A DNA stretch of 64,000 nucleotides, taken from positions 558,001-622,000 of the forward strand of contig JAHDVF020001465.1 of the NCBI GenBank assembly GCA_022606425.2. Reading direction: 5' to 3'. The translations under genes were made by a program, and so were the position numbers. Below the pieces are notes generated by a model. It made no database searches, was not told the origin of the DNA, and saw nothing but the letters and a program-made list of their open reading frames with translations. Origin of the DNA: Lepidostoma basale. Its lineage: Eukaryota > Arthropoda > Insecta > Trichoptera > Lepidostomatidae. Below, piece by piece: positions 53,887 to 63,929 of this stretch (positions are counted from its first letter, which is position 1; each line of letters starts with the position of its first letter).

Positions 53887-54300
53887 TCAAATCAAATCAG
53901 TTTATTTCTTATATTAACAGATATTAAAAAAATAGTTTTTAAGGCATCTATTGAGAACAGGTAAAATAATATACTGTGTATAGGTAGTATACTATCAGAA
54001 ACGCATGAGAGATGGTTCAACATTAGTAAGACAGTATACTCTCCAGAATTAAGAGTATTTGCCTTCTGAACGTACTTTCACTAAAATGAAAGACGTCGAT
54101 CTCCGAGGAGACCGCGTTCAGCAGATTAATTGCTCTTCCCACCGGTGTCACCAGAGGCAGGTTGGTTCTGGCGGCCGGTAGGTAAAACAATCTATGCTGT
54201 CGCTCTCGGAGAAATCTATCAGGGACAAAAAGCCGAACACCCTCCAGCACGGCCGAGTTCACGAAATATCCCCATAGTAATCTAAAGAAATGGGTTTTAT
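53887..54300 (-). mobile_element. LINE-J 3' copy with tail
   Basis: An (AATCA)n tail at 53887, a 3' UTR, then on the minus strand SILSY, SSEIDVFHFSESTFRRQILL, RTNLPLVTPVGRAINLLNAV, PDRFLRERQHRLFYLPAA and RLLWGYFVNSAVLEGVRLF. Confidence 0.87.
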
Positions 54301-54377
54301 GATATCGTACTTTCGATGATAAAAGTGTAAAACCTTCGAAACATGCCGAATAAACAAGCGCAATCTTTTTTAAATAC

Positions 54378-54450
54378 TCCATAGTTTTGGCCGAAACATT
54401 GTGATACTTCAACGTTATTAACTGTTAAATTTGCAACACTGTTATTACTT
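54378..54450 (+). repeat. P1 terminus
   Basis: TTTTGGCCGAAACATTGTGA, then ACTTCAACGTTATTAACTGT; the end of P1 without its core. Confidence 0.6.
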
Positions 54451-54654
54451 ATACTAAATATGTTTATTTTTAACTAGTTCATTGAATGGAGCATTTTATA
54501 CAGCGCCCTTCAGATGATTAATTCGTAAAAATGGCGGATTATAATACAATATTTAAATTTATTATTATTATTTTTACTAATGGCACATGCCTTCGCTATA
54601 ATAATGGCACAAGCTTTCGCTATGCTTCACCCTGAATGGCGTTCCAGTATCATT

Positions 54655-55128
54655 TCGAGAAAGCCCAAGCTCCAAATATTCAGCAGTAGCGTTAAGAGCG
54701 TACTCCTGACTTGGAAATCTACCGCGGACGTTATTGGAAAACTTCAGGTGGTTAGAAATAGATGCCTATACTCAATATTCAAGATCTGTTGGCTACAGAC
54801 AGTGTCAAATGCTGTTCTCTGGACCATGGCAGGCGAAAAGCCAATTAGAGAACAGGTCGCTAGACGCAAATGGCTGTGGATCGGTCACACTCTGAGACGG
54901 AATCCTGCTTGCATCGCTCAGGGCGCACTAGACTGGTCTCCTATGGGGGAAAGAGGAAGCGAGACAGACCTAGAGCCACCTGGAGAAGAGCCCTGCAAGA
55001 CGAGGTTAAGGCAGCAGGCCTCACTTGGGATGATGTTAGGCATCAGGCATGTGATAGAGTCGGGTGGAGAAGGCTCCTTGAGGCCCTATGCACCACGGAG
55101 GTGTGACAAGACAAAAAGAAGAAGGAGA
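54655..55128 (+). mobile_element. LINE-C, best copy
   Basis: Reads RKPKLQIFSSSVKSVLLTWK, VIGKLQVVRNRCLYSIFKIC, WLQTVSNAVLWTMAGEKPIR, RRKWLWIGHTLRRNPACIAQ, then (one base missing near GGGGGAAAGAGG) KRDRPRATWRRALQDEVKAA, GLTWDDVRHQACDRVGWRRL, and an AAAAGAAGAAGGAGAA tail. This is the post-RT tail of a LINE protein. Confidence 0.88.
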
Positions 55129-55437
55129 ATAAGAATGGCACATAACAGTTATTTATTTTAATTAAATGAAAATCGTTATTTACGTTTCCAATTACTTCAG
55201 AGATAGTTGTACACGACAAGGATTGGTAAAAGACCACCATTGTGTGGAGTCATCTTTTTATTTGTAAAAACAGTAAATAATCTATGAGAATCAATCATTA
55301 GCGAATGCAGTAAATTAATTAATCATCAAACATATGAGAGATAATTGCATTAAATAAGCATATATGAACTCAAGGAGAAATTTATTGTGTAAGGCAAGAA
55401 ATCGCTCTGTGGCGTAATAACGTATGTGCGAGTATTT
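55129..55437. other. no feature recognised
   Basis: AT-rich. Confidence 0.4.
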
Positions 55438-55700
55438 TGAATTAAAAATTATATTAGAACAACTTGTTGATAACTTTGTATTATCACAACACTTATTTAC
55501 ATCGCATACAGACATGTTTCGGGAAAACAGACTTCCCTTCTTCTGTGTATAGTTGATGAAATTTTTTCATCAACTATACACAAAAATTTCATCAACTATA
55601 CACAGAAGAAGGGAAGTCTATTTTCCCGAAACATGTCTGTATACGATGTAAATAAGTGTTGTGATAATACAAAGTTATCAACAAGTTGTTCTAATGTGAA
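55438..55700. repeat. long palindrome with two hammerhead-like cores
   Basis: Arms of about 115 bp (55438-55560 and about 55585-55700) are near-perfect reverse complements. GATGAAATTTTTTCATC and a repeat of the CATCAACTATACACA block sit at the centre. This family appears only here in the window. Confidence 0.88.
55603..55637 (+). ncRNA. hammerhead-like core in the 55.5-kb palindrome
   Basis: CAGAAGA, one A, 5-bp stem GGGAA/TTCCC with a 7-base loop, GAAAC, AT, GTC. The second core base is A instead of T, which should impair a true hammerhead. The minus partner is 55511-55545. Confidence 0.25.
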
Positions 55701-55739
55701 CACAAAACACAAAGAATCATGGCGAATATAGAAAAAATT

Positions 55740-56375
55740 AAAAATTATAAACTTTTTAAGAATTATTTGTATCTCAATAGAGACGAAGATGTAAATATTT
55801 TTTGGAAACAGAATATGGTAGTCGAGGCGTTTACAGGACTTATGACCTGTCATTGGTTGGGTTAAGCGATCACTTTATGTTAACAACATTCCACATTGTG
55901 TCCTTGTTACGACCACCACGTCTGACAAATTTTTGCAAACTTGTATATATGCTACTATGTTAAATAAATTTACATTTTTTAGGTCAATCTACTCTAGCGC
56001 CATCTATTAAGATTATTGGGATCACTTTATGTTAACAACATTCCGCATTTCGCACTTCTTACGACCACCACGTGTGATAAATTTTTGGAACTTGTATATA
56101 TGCTACTATGTTAAATAACTTCATATTTTTTAGGTCAATCTACACAAGCGCCATCTATTAGGATTATTGGAATGTTGTTAACATAAAGTGATCGCTTAAC
56201 CCAACCAATGACAGGTCATAAGTCCTGTAAACGCCTCGACTACCATATTCTGTTTCCAAAAAAAAAAATCTTCGTCTCTATTGAGATACAATTAATCCTT
56301 AAGAATGATTAACCCGCAATGGGTAAAATCCAGTATTTGTCTACAAGTAGTTGTATACATTAAAAAAAAACAAAT
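55740..56375. repeat. MITE Q palindrome
   Basis: Two Q copies face each other (left 55745-56030, right 56165-56375), with an extra partial unit between. GACAGGTCATAAGTCCTGTA marks the right arm. The left arm starts at GTATCTCAATAGAGACGAAG. Confidence 0.7.
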
Positions 56376-56397
56376 TGTAAAAACTTTTTGTATAGCA

Positions 56398-56429
56398 CTG
56401 AGGAAGCTCGCTACAGAGTGAAACTGGTT
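56398..56429 (+). ncRNA. hammerhead-like core, singleton
   Basis: CTGAGGA, one A, stem GCTC/GAGT (one G-T pair) with a 6-base loop, GAAAC, TG, GT, T. All CTGANGA and GAAA core bases are present. AGCA (56394-56397) can pair with TGCT (56432-56435) as stem I after a 2-base gap. The H17 position would be U. Confidence 0.35.
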
Positions 56430-56462
56430 GGTGCTGCTAACTTAATCAAGTGGTTTATACTA

Positions 56463-56840
56463 TTGCCATGAATAAATTATCGAGCCCATGTCGGAAAGCC
56501 CGTCAAAACATACTTGGAAACTGGGAAGTCCTACACCGCCCGCCGTATTCTCCAGACATTGCTCCCTCTGACTATCACTTGTTTTGATCAATGTCTCATG
56601 GCATGGCTGACCAGCGCTTCCGTCCTTATGGAGAAGTGAATATTTGGATCTATTCGTGGTTCGTCTCAAAAGATTGCGAGCTTTTTCGACACGGTTTTCG
56701 TGTGCTGCCCGAAAGATGGGAGAAAGTAGTGGCCAACGATGGACAATACTTTGAATCGTAAATGTAAGTAACCAGTTCTTCACAATAAAGCCTTGAATTT
56801 TGACAAAAAAGGGAGGAAGCAAAGTTGTACACCTAATAAC
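56463..56840 (+). mobile_element. mariner transposase C-terminus and 3' end
   Basis: The + strand reads RAHVGKPVKTYLE; after a one-base shift WEVLHRPPYSPDIAPSDYHL, a stop in place of an arginine codon, then SMSHGMADQRFRPYGEVNIW, ELFRHGFRVLPERWEKVVAN and DGQYFES with stop. YSPDIAPSDYHLF carries the last catalytic Asp of the mariner DD34D triad. The 3' end GTTGTACACCTAA followed by TA fits a mariner terminus. The 5' half is missing. Confidence 0.88.
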
Positions 56841-56904
56841 AAGGGGAGGGCACGACATAGGAAATTGATAATACTCAAGTGGATAATACGCATCCACAAA
56901 GCCG

Positions 56905-57060
56905 ACAATTGTCGAAAATTGGATTTCACGATTGCGTTTCATTCGAGTTAGCCGTGGCGCTAATGTGACGGAATTATATTTAAACAAAAATGGCATAAAA
57001 TTATCTTTTAAATAAAGCCAATATCATAGACATTAAAATTATTTTAATGTGTTTTTATTT
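56905..57060 (+). repeat. M2 repeat, second copy
   Basis: Matches 10785-10945, with stops in the short frame. It follows the mariner end by about 60 bases, but the first copy has no mariner next to it. Confidence 0.45.
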
Positions 57061-57539
57061 ATTTTAAATTTGTATACCTCTAAAAAACACACTATATTTT
57101 AAATTATTTATTAAAATACTTACGCCAAGGCCGCCCTCCTTGACGATTTTAACGCCTCAAATTTATAGTACTTCTAGATCGGCTAACGCCCCCCTGGAAA
57201 ACTCCAGCGCCCTCTGTTTGCCTTACCGCCCCCTTTGCAAACTTCTGTCCTAAAACAAGAAGAGTATTAGAAAAAAATAAGATAAAAAAATATATACTTT
57301 GTTGTATTCTGGGGGGCAGGTTTACTCCACTGAGACGTTCTCAAGTTTTTTATTTCGCGAGGGAGACTTGAGAATAGTAATGAATAAATATAATTCTGAG
57401 AATCGACACCTCTTTGTTCACTACTGCGTTTTATTTTACGGCCAACAATTAACGTAATGATCCCTTTATTCATGACTCAGGAAGAGACTTGATTGAAAAC
57501 ACTTGTAGTTTTTTATGTGCTGCAGAAACAAAGTGTGTT
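57061..57539. other. no gene; C-rich patch
   Basis: At 57125-57250 several CGCCC(CC) blocks recur at 15-40 base intervals (GCCGCCCT, ACGCCCCCC, GCGCCCTC, CCGCCCCC). Unplaced, possibly an old repeat. Confidence 0.35.
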
Positions 57540-57960
57540 TCAACTTCAAATATATTTAGGGTTAAAATATAAAACGCTGTTTAAGGTATCACATTTTTTT
57601 TCGCGACAGCTGTTTCGTCAAGCGATGTTGACATCATCAGGTGTTACAATATTTTTTTGTATAATTAATTTTCGTGAAAAAAATATTGTAATCCTGATGG
57701 TGTCAACATCGGTTGATGAAACAGCTGTTTCGTCAATCGATATTGACATCATCAGGTGTTACAATATTTTTTTGTATAATTAATTTTCGTGAAAAAAATA
57801 TTGTAATCCTGATGGTGTCAACATCGGTTGATGAAACAGCTGTCGCGAAAATAAAATTATAATAAAAAAAAATTGCGATACCATTAACTGCGTTTTATAT
57901 TTTAACAGTTAATATTGTAGAAGTATTATAGTGTTATGGCCAAAACAATGGACTATTTGA
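57540..57960. repeat. P1 array: four cores in alternating orientation
   Basis: Cores: minus 57605-57640, plus 57694-57727, minus 57720-57755, plus 57809-57844. A block of about 115 bp is tandemly duplicated (57644-57758 and 57759-57843). Both minus cores have CTGATGA; both plus cores have CTGATGG. P1 termini lie at both edges. Confidence 0.85.
57605..57640 (-). ncRNA. hammerhead-like core in the P1 array
   Basis: CTGATGA, T, a GTCAAC/CTTGAC stem with one imperfect pair, GAAAC, AGCT, GTC. Confidence 0.3.
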
Positions 57961-58359
57961 ATATATATTTATTTATTTATTATTATTGATCATTTACCAA
58001 GTATATGGTTATAATACCTCCCAATTGGGGTAACCCGTTCTAGGGAGGCATTCCTAGCACTCTATATAATTTCAATAAATAATTTACAAATTTATGGAAC
58101 AATTAATGAACAAGGGGAGGAACATAAATCCTAAAGTGTATAACTTAAAATTAAATGTCTTATATAATATATTATAACACAATTTAAACTAGTATTATTT
58201 TAAATTTTAAATTACCTATATCACAATATTTGTTATAACAAAAGCACAAATGTTCCAAAATAAATCTTTATAACATTTAGATTTAAAATAAGACATGAAC
58301 CGGTTTATATATTGTATTATTATTAATATTTTTATTATTAATTAGTTTTACTTTGTTAC
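57961..58359. other. no gene; shares a 95-bp repeat with 17042
   Basis: The 58190-58290 segment is the second copy of the shared repeat. The remainder is AT-rich. Confidence 0.45.
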
Positions 58360-58562
58360 AGCGTGAGCCAAACCTATGTTATGAGTATAGCTATTATATT
58401 GATTATCACGACATGTGATGGGTAGCTAATCTATCACCATTTTATTGTCACGTGAATTCTTCGACAGACAGTGTGAGCAGACAGTGTGAGAATTACACTG
58501 CCATCGCGATCCCCGGGAATCAAACCCGGGACCTACGGCGTAGCTTTTACCACTTATAAATT
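58360..58562 (-). mobile_element. SINE-1, diverged long subfamily
   Basis: Minus-strand B box GGTTTGATTCCCGG, a small internal duplication of CAGACAGTGTGAG, and the GGTTTGGCTCACGCTGT 3' block. Confidence 0.75.
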
Positions 58563-58571
58563 ATATAAACG

Positions 58572-58750
58572 AATTAACTAACTAACTAGCCATCATGTCG
58601 TGTCCTCGAAGGAGTAGGCAAAAATAACAGACAGCCACACTTTTCTTTCCTGGCATACTTCTCTCGTTATTTCAGCATTCATACATCGAGTCATGCACGC
58701 ACGTCGATTTATCCAACTCTTCACGTGGCCGACATTCAATATTTGATATA
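58572..58750 (-). mobile_element. LINE-A1 3' end
   Basis: An (AACT)n tail, TCATGTCGTGTCCTCGAAGG, and a minus-strand coding end (RRACMTRCMNAEITREVCQE). It stops at the FDIxNxxNV region. Confidence 0.83.
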
Positions 58751-58759
58751 TGGAATTAT

Positions 58760-59245
58760 AATTTATAGGATGTATCATTATGTATGGAAGCGAAGCATGG
58801 AACTGGCAAAAGAAGGATGAAAGTAGAATAAATGCAGTAGAAATGAGATCTCTTAGACGAATGTGTGGATACTCTGTGTGTGATAGAGTGTCGAATGAAA
58901 ATATTGTATAAGAAGTGAATGCGGTGCGAATGATGGTGTTATGAACAAAACAGTGAAATGATCATTAAGATGGTTTGGACATATGGAAAGTATGTTAAAA
59001 AATTATGTATTAACGATGTAAATGGAACCAGAAATAGAGGAAGACCGAGGAAAACGTGGCACGATCAAATAAATCAAATATTGAATGTCGGCCATGTGGT
59101 CAGTCAGAGAAATCGACGCGTGTGCATGACACGATGTATGAATGTTGAGGAAGCGAGAGAAATATGTCAGGAAAGAAAAGTTTGGCAGTCCATTCTTTCT
59201 GCCTACCCCTTCGGGGAGACGGCGTAATGGTTAGTTAGTTAGTTA
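58760..59245 (+). mobile_element. LINE-A1, near-complete C-terminal copy
   Basis: MYGSEAWNWQKKDESRINAV, RRMCGYSVCDRVSNEN, MIIKMVWTYGKYVKK (shifted), CINDVNGTRNRGRPRKTWHD, RNRRVCMTRCMNVEEAREIC, ERKVWQSILSAYPFGETA and stop, then four TTAG units. A good reference for the A1 3' end; one or two small indels. Confidence 0.9.
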
Positions 59246-59274
59246 GATAATATATAGGAATTACTTATTTCGCC

Positions 59275-59405
59275 TCCTTAAGATATTATTTGCAATCTGG
59301 GCAATCAATGGCAATTGATAATGCCTTAAAAGGGCGAAACATGTCATTCCCATTGATTATAATAAGACTTTTAGAAAACTGACGTTTATATTCGTATTAA
59401 TTGTG
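59275..59405 (+). repeat. P3 copy
   Basis: TTGATAATGCC, AAAAGGGCGAAACATGTCA, then TTTTAGAAAACTGACGTTTA. It is the clearest P3 core: TTGATAA, T, GCC stem, GAAAC, AT, GTC. Confidence 0.7.
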
Positions 59406-59499
59406 AAAACAGATTACATACGAGTATTCAATGAAAACCCCTGCAGCAACTGACTACCAGGAAGATTGCCGGGGAGATTGAGAGACAGGGGTTTTCAGA

Positions 59500-59890
59500 G
59501 ACACCCAGGTCCTAAGAACTCTATATAACTCCATAGTAGAAGCAGGCTCGAGGGAGGTGCCGTGATATGGAGTCCTCATGAGGCTCAGTATTCTCTCATG
59601 TTGGGGAGGGTTCAAAAGAAATTCTTGAGGGCCCTCTACATGAGAGATTACGGGGTATATCCTTGGCTCTATCCAACGGCATTTCTCTTTGGTATGCTGG
59701 GATATAACTCCCTAGAACTGAGGAGGGAAGGATTAATGGCAACGCATTTTTTCAAGCTCATTTGGGGCTCTGTTGAGAACCCTAATGATCTGGAGCAAAT
59801 AGGTATTTATGTTCCTGATTTTGACCTGCGACAGCGCTGACGTCACGCAGAACCAACCTGCCTTTGATGATGCCAGTAGGAAGAGCAATT
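59500..59890 (+). mobile_element. LINE-J3 fragment
   Basis: IWSPHEAQYSLMLGRVQKKF, LRALYMRDYGVYPWLYPTAF, LFGMLGYNSLELRREGLMAT and HFFKLIWGSVENPNDLEQIG, then a deletion to RTNLPLMMPVGRAI. A sister subfamily of LINE-J. Confidence 0.85.
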
Positions 59891-60139
59891 CGAACGTTAA
59901 ATCTAATCGTCTTGGATTTGGACATTTTCAGTGTCAGTATGGCAGTGTTCATAAAAAAATATATTACAAATTCTGGAAAGAGTACTGCCTCAATTACGTC
60001 GACATATTTTGGTTCTTTCTGACGTGTGGGATTTTTTGGTTTCATGTCGTTGTTTTATCTTTGTTACACCGTTTTGTGTCCAAACACCGTTTTGTGTTTT
60101 GTGTTTTTCGTTTGTTATGTCTCATTTGAATCCCGATCT
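59891..60139. other. no gene recognised
   Basis: Open frames on both strands here are not convincing. Confidence 0.35.
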
Positions 60140-60640
60140 ATCCCGAAGTCCCGATCAACCTGAAACGAAAAGTCTATGAAGCCTGCGTTCTGCCAGTTGG
60201 TACTTATGTTCTTGAAACTGTTACATTGTCCAAATAACGTGCCGAGAAACTAAGAGTGACCCAAAAAGCCATGAAAAGAGCCATGTTAGGAATTAGCCTA
60301 AGAGACAGAGTCAGAAACGATACGGTGAGAGAAAAAACAAAGGTCGCTGACATCATCCACCGGGTGGCGACTCTAAAATGGCAACGGGCAGGTCACGTAG
60401 CCAGAAGCTTAGATGAAAAGAGGACAAGAAGACTGCTGACTTGGAGACCGTGGACGGCGTAGAGAAGTGCAGGGCGACCGCAACTACGGTGGAAGGATGA
60501 TCTTAACAGACACGTCGGAATAACCTGGATGCAATCGGCACAGGACAGAATGACATGGAAGCAAATGGAGGAGGCCTTTGTCCATGAGTGGACGGGAATA
60601 GGCTGAGGAAGAAGAAGAAGAAGAAGATGTCTCATATGTG
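60140..60640 (+). mobile_element. LINE-R (RTE-like), near-complete tail with (AAG)n
   Basis: NLKRKVYEACVLPVGTYVLE, a stop, RVTQKAMKRAMLGISLRDRV, KTKVADIIHRVATLKWQRAG, HVARSLDEKRTRRLLTWRPW, then RPQLRWKDDLNRHVGITWMQ, AQDRMTWKQMEEAFVHEWTG and AAGAAGAAGAAG. A clear RTE-clade C-terminus. Confidence 0.88.
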
Positions 60641-60985
60641 TATTTTGTATAAATAATTAAATTAAATTAATGTCTGGACGCTATCATCCTATTGTATGAT
60701 ATCGTCAGAAAGATGTCATTCGACCTAGATCAAGATATATGATGGTAGGAGAAGAGTACGATTTCATTTTGCAGATGAGTTCAGGTAGATCCAACAAGTG
60801 AAGTACAATGTTTTCTCATTGCATGTATCAAAATTGCTAATCTATTTTATGAAAGCAGACACTATTATACGAAGCGCGTAGTCGTGTGAATCAGATGATG
60901 ATGAGAATTCATTTCACTATTCTACTTCAAGGCAAAAAAAATATAGTACAGATGTTGTGACAAAGTTGCTATCATCATGTACGAA
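60641..60985. other. no feature recognised
   Basis: No repeat match or gene. Confidence 0.4.
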
Positions 60986-61790
60986 TCACTAACGTAATTT
61001 TCAAATCAAATCAAATCAAATCAGTTTATTAACTCAATAGACATTACAAACAGGAAAATGTTTAAGGCATCTATTAAGTACAGGTAAAATATTATAAAAA
61101 TACAACAAAGTACCAGGAACGCATTAGAGATGGTTCGACATTAGGAAGACAAGATACTTTCTAAAGTCAATAGTATTTGCCCCCTGAACGTACTTTCACT
61201 AACATGAAAGACGTCGATCTCCGAGGAGACCGCGTTCAGCAGACTAATTGCTCTTCCCACCGGTGTCACCAGAGGCAGATTGGTTCTGGCGGCCGGTAGG
61301 TAAAACAATCTGTGCTGTCGCTGTCGGAGATATCTATCGGGGACAGAAAGACCAACATACTCCAGTACGGCCGAGTTCTCAAAGTATCCCCTAATTAATC
61401 TGAAGACATGGGTTATTAGATGTCCATCTCTTCGAAGCTGTAAAGAATTGGTTCCGAGCATTCCCAGAATAAATGCCGTGGGATAGAGCCACGGATAACT
61501 ACCATACTCCCTCATGTAGAGATACCTCAGAAATTTTTGCTGAACCCTCTCCAGCATAACGGAATATCTCGCTTCGTGAGGACTCCATATCACAGAACCA
61601 CTCTCGAGCCTGCTCCGAACCAATGCGCTGTATAGGACTCTGAGCACATTGGGATCCCTGAAAACTCTTCCGGTCCGGACGATGAACCCCAACATCCTCA
61701 GTGCAATGCCACAAATCCTCTCGATATGTGCACGAAAAGTCAGCCTACTCTCATAGATGATTCCGAGATCCTTCATCGTAGATACATTTT
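60986..61790 (-). mobile_element. LINE-J, longest copy (211 codons), with tail
   Basis: The minus strand from 61776 reads MKDLGIIYESRLTFRAHIER, ICGIALRMLGFIVRTGRVFR, LYSALVRSRLESGSVIWSPH, EARYSVMLERVQQKFLRYLY, REYGSYPWLYPTAFILGMLG, down to STFRGQILLTLESILSS and a stop at 61141; then a 3' UTR and four to five TGATT units. LG(I/V)xxDxxLTFxxHI and ARxxLGF are typical of the segment after the RT domain in jockey/R1-type elements. No stops inside. Confidence 0.92.
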
Positions 61791-61794
61791 ATAT

Positions 61795-62530
61795 ATATGA
61801 GTAGGGGCATATTGCATTCGATACGGCAGCAAGACTGATAAAAGGTGTGACGAAGAGTTATAATATATCACAGCATCTTGAAGAGCTTTATTTGCTGAAA
61901 TGTCCAGAAACAATACAATTCAAGTTCTGATGGATGGTCAAAATTAACATCAACGAAGGTCAAATTTTACGAACAATTAATGATACGATGTTGCTTCACA
62001 AAATCATTCACTTCAAAATAGACAACTCCGAACTTCTTAGTAAATTATTACTGAATACCCCTATGCTTCGCACAAGACACACTGCGAACCAAATATTCCA
62101 CCTTCCTGCTTATCGGACTAACTACGCTCAGAGTGCGGCGGTGTACCGGACGTGCGACATGTACAATAAGTGCTTTAATAACATCGATGTGTTCCATCTT
62201 AATGAAAGTGATTTTAAAAAAATGGTTGGAGCAACCCTTCGGGGCGAATGAAACTAGTTACTCTACTTTTTCTTTTCTTGTATTTTTCTTTTTTTTACAT
62301 TTTAAAATTATATTTCATCTTTAATTATTCATTATTACTAATACTACTAGTTTTCTCTTTAACTTATCAAAGTGTTACTTTATTCTTCCTATATATTTAA
62401 CCTTCTGTCAGTTATATAATATTTGTGGTAGCATGTAATTGGCCTTGTTTTGTTGTCTCTGTATGTTTATATTCATATACTGTAATTGCTGTTTGTTACC
62501 CTCCATAATAATAAAAAATAAAAAAAATAA
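61795..62530 (+). mobile_element. LINE-V 3' end with UTR
   Basis: AFDTAARLIKGVTKSYNISQ, a stop, then ILRTINDTMLLHKIIHFKID, LRTRHTANQIFHLPAYRTNY, YNKCFNNIDVFHLNESDFKK and stop, a 250-bp AT-rich UTR and an A-rich end with AATAAAAAAT. It parallels the LINE-J C-terminus. Abuts LINE-J tail-away. Confidence 0.75.
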
Positions 62531-62560
62531 AAAAATGGTGTGATGGTTAGTTAGTTATGT
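62531..62560 (+). mobile_element. LINE-A1 tip
   Basis: GGTGTGATGGTTAGTTAG directly after the LINE-V tail, only the last bases of LINE-A. Confidence 0.5.
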
Positions 62561-62674
62561 TAACAAAGGTAATGAATACTAAATGACGTTATATACTCGT
62601 ATATCGGAAAGATATTTCAATGCAAAGAATGTATTAAACCACATCAATTAAATAATATGAATGAAAACGGCTGT

Positions 62675-63420
62675 TTCTAAGAACAACAACAACAACAAAC
62701 CATCACGTCGTTTCTCCGCAGGGGTAGGCAGAGAGAATGGACCACCACACTACTCTATCCTGACATGCCTCTCTAGCTTCCTCCACATTCATACAGCGAG
62801 TCATACACGCACGTCGATTCTTCCGGCTTCTAACATGACCAACCTTTAAAATTTAATTAATTTGGTCATGCCATGTTTTCCACGGTCTACCTCGACTTTG
62901 TACTCCATTTACATCGTTAATGTATACTTTTTTTAATCATTATTTCTTCACCCATGCGCTCCATATGTCCGAACCAACGCAGCGATCCTTCGTGGCAGAG
63001 TGGTAAGATCTCTGACTAGCATACTGAAGGTTCCGGGTTCGATTCCCGGCGATGGCAGTGTGATTGTCACACTGTCTTTGGTCTGGTGTAGAATTCTCGT
63101 GACAATAAAATGGCGATAGTTTAGCTACCTATCACATGTCGCGAGAATCAATATATCAGCTTAAAAATAATTTATATACAGTAATTGGGTTCAAGCGACC
63201 GTATACGTAAAAAAAAAAATAATACTAAAAAAATATTACCTTCTTTTGCTCTACATTCCTTTCTATTATCAGCATTTGAGATTCTGTCGAACATTGTTCT
63301 ACCACACATACGTCTTAGGGACCTCATCTCTACCGCATTTATTCTGCTCTCATCTTTCTTCCGCCAGTTTTATGCTTCGCTTCCGTACATAAGGGTTGGG
63401 ACCAGAACTCCATGGTAGAC
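62675..63420 (-). mobile_element. LINE-A2 interrupted by SINE-1
   Basis: An (AAC)n tail, then minus-strand SASRKNRRACMTRCMNVEEA-like end, VGHVRSRKN, WHDQIN and RWFGHMERM up to 62990. After the SINE it resumes (63226-63420) with ISNADNRKECRAK and the LMYGSEA block. Confidence 0.87.
62991..63225 (+). mobile_element. SINE-1, cleanest short-subfamily copy
   Basis: CTTCGTGGCAGAGTGGTAAG, B box GGTTCGATTCCC, body, then the block AATTGGGTTCAAGCGACCGT and an A-run. It interrupts LINE-A2 on the opposite strand. Confidence 0.88.
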
Positions 63421-63545
63421 AATTCCCGGACAGACCACCAAATAGATGGATAGACAACTGGGAGTCGACCTCGCAGGAGACCAATTCCTTTTAAGAAATA
63501 GGTCACAAGGTCCTACACTAAGAAAAATAAGGAGAAGAAGAAAAT
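63421..63545 (+). mobile_element. LINE-B 3' scrap
   Basis: RPPNRWIDNWESTSQET-type residues, then AAAAATAAGGAGAAGAAGAA. Confidence 0.7.
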
Positions 63546-63929
63546 GGAATTAAGAGCTACACGTGAGGCAAATATAAAAGAAAAAATGTGTTTATTTAAC
63601 GTTGAAATTTGTAAGTTTCGTAATTTTTTTGACTCCGTTCTTCATTGGTACATTAAAATGCTATTCTTTCGACTTGAATTTCAGATCAATCATACTTCTA
63701 TGAACGAATCCCTTCGGTATTATACAAAACTAATCTTTTGTGATTTGAAGTCATAATTTGAAATTGATTGACTCCTTTTGTGGGAATATTTTTTCCCTCC
63801 ACTGTTCCTTAAATACAAAGGAGACATACCACCACTAAGCCGATTTCTGAAGGCGTAGGCAGATGCAATACACCGCCATACTCTTCTAATTTAAAAAAAA
63901 TAAATAAGAGTTTTCAGAAATCACAATTT
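63546..63929. other. no gene; LINE-A tip
   Basis: Bases 63826-63880 resemble a LINE-A 3' end on the minus strand (GGCGTAGGCAGATGCAATAC). Otherwise nothing. Confidence 0.35.

Noticed and set aside
56460..56996. Long minus-strand open frame of 178 codons
   Set aside because: The plus strand in the same place encodes a recognisable mariner transposase C-terminus, so the minus frame is its shadow.
59809..60129. Overlapping frames on both strands
   Set aside because: They begin inside LINE-J3 and show no motif; probably chance.
62991..63090. Possible tRNA gene (A and B boxes)
   Set aside because: It cannot close a full cloverleaf and recurs with a long common body and A tail; it is a SINE.
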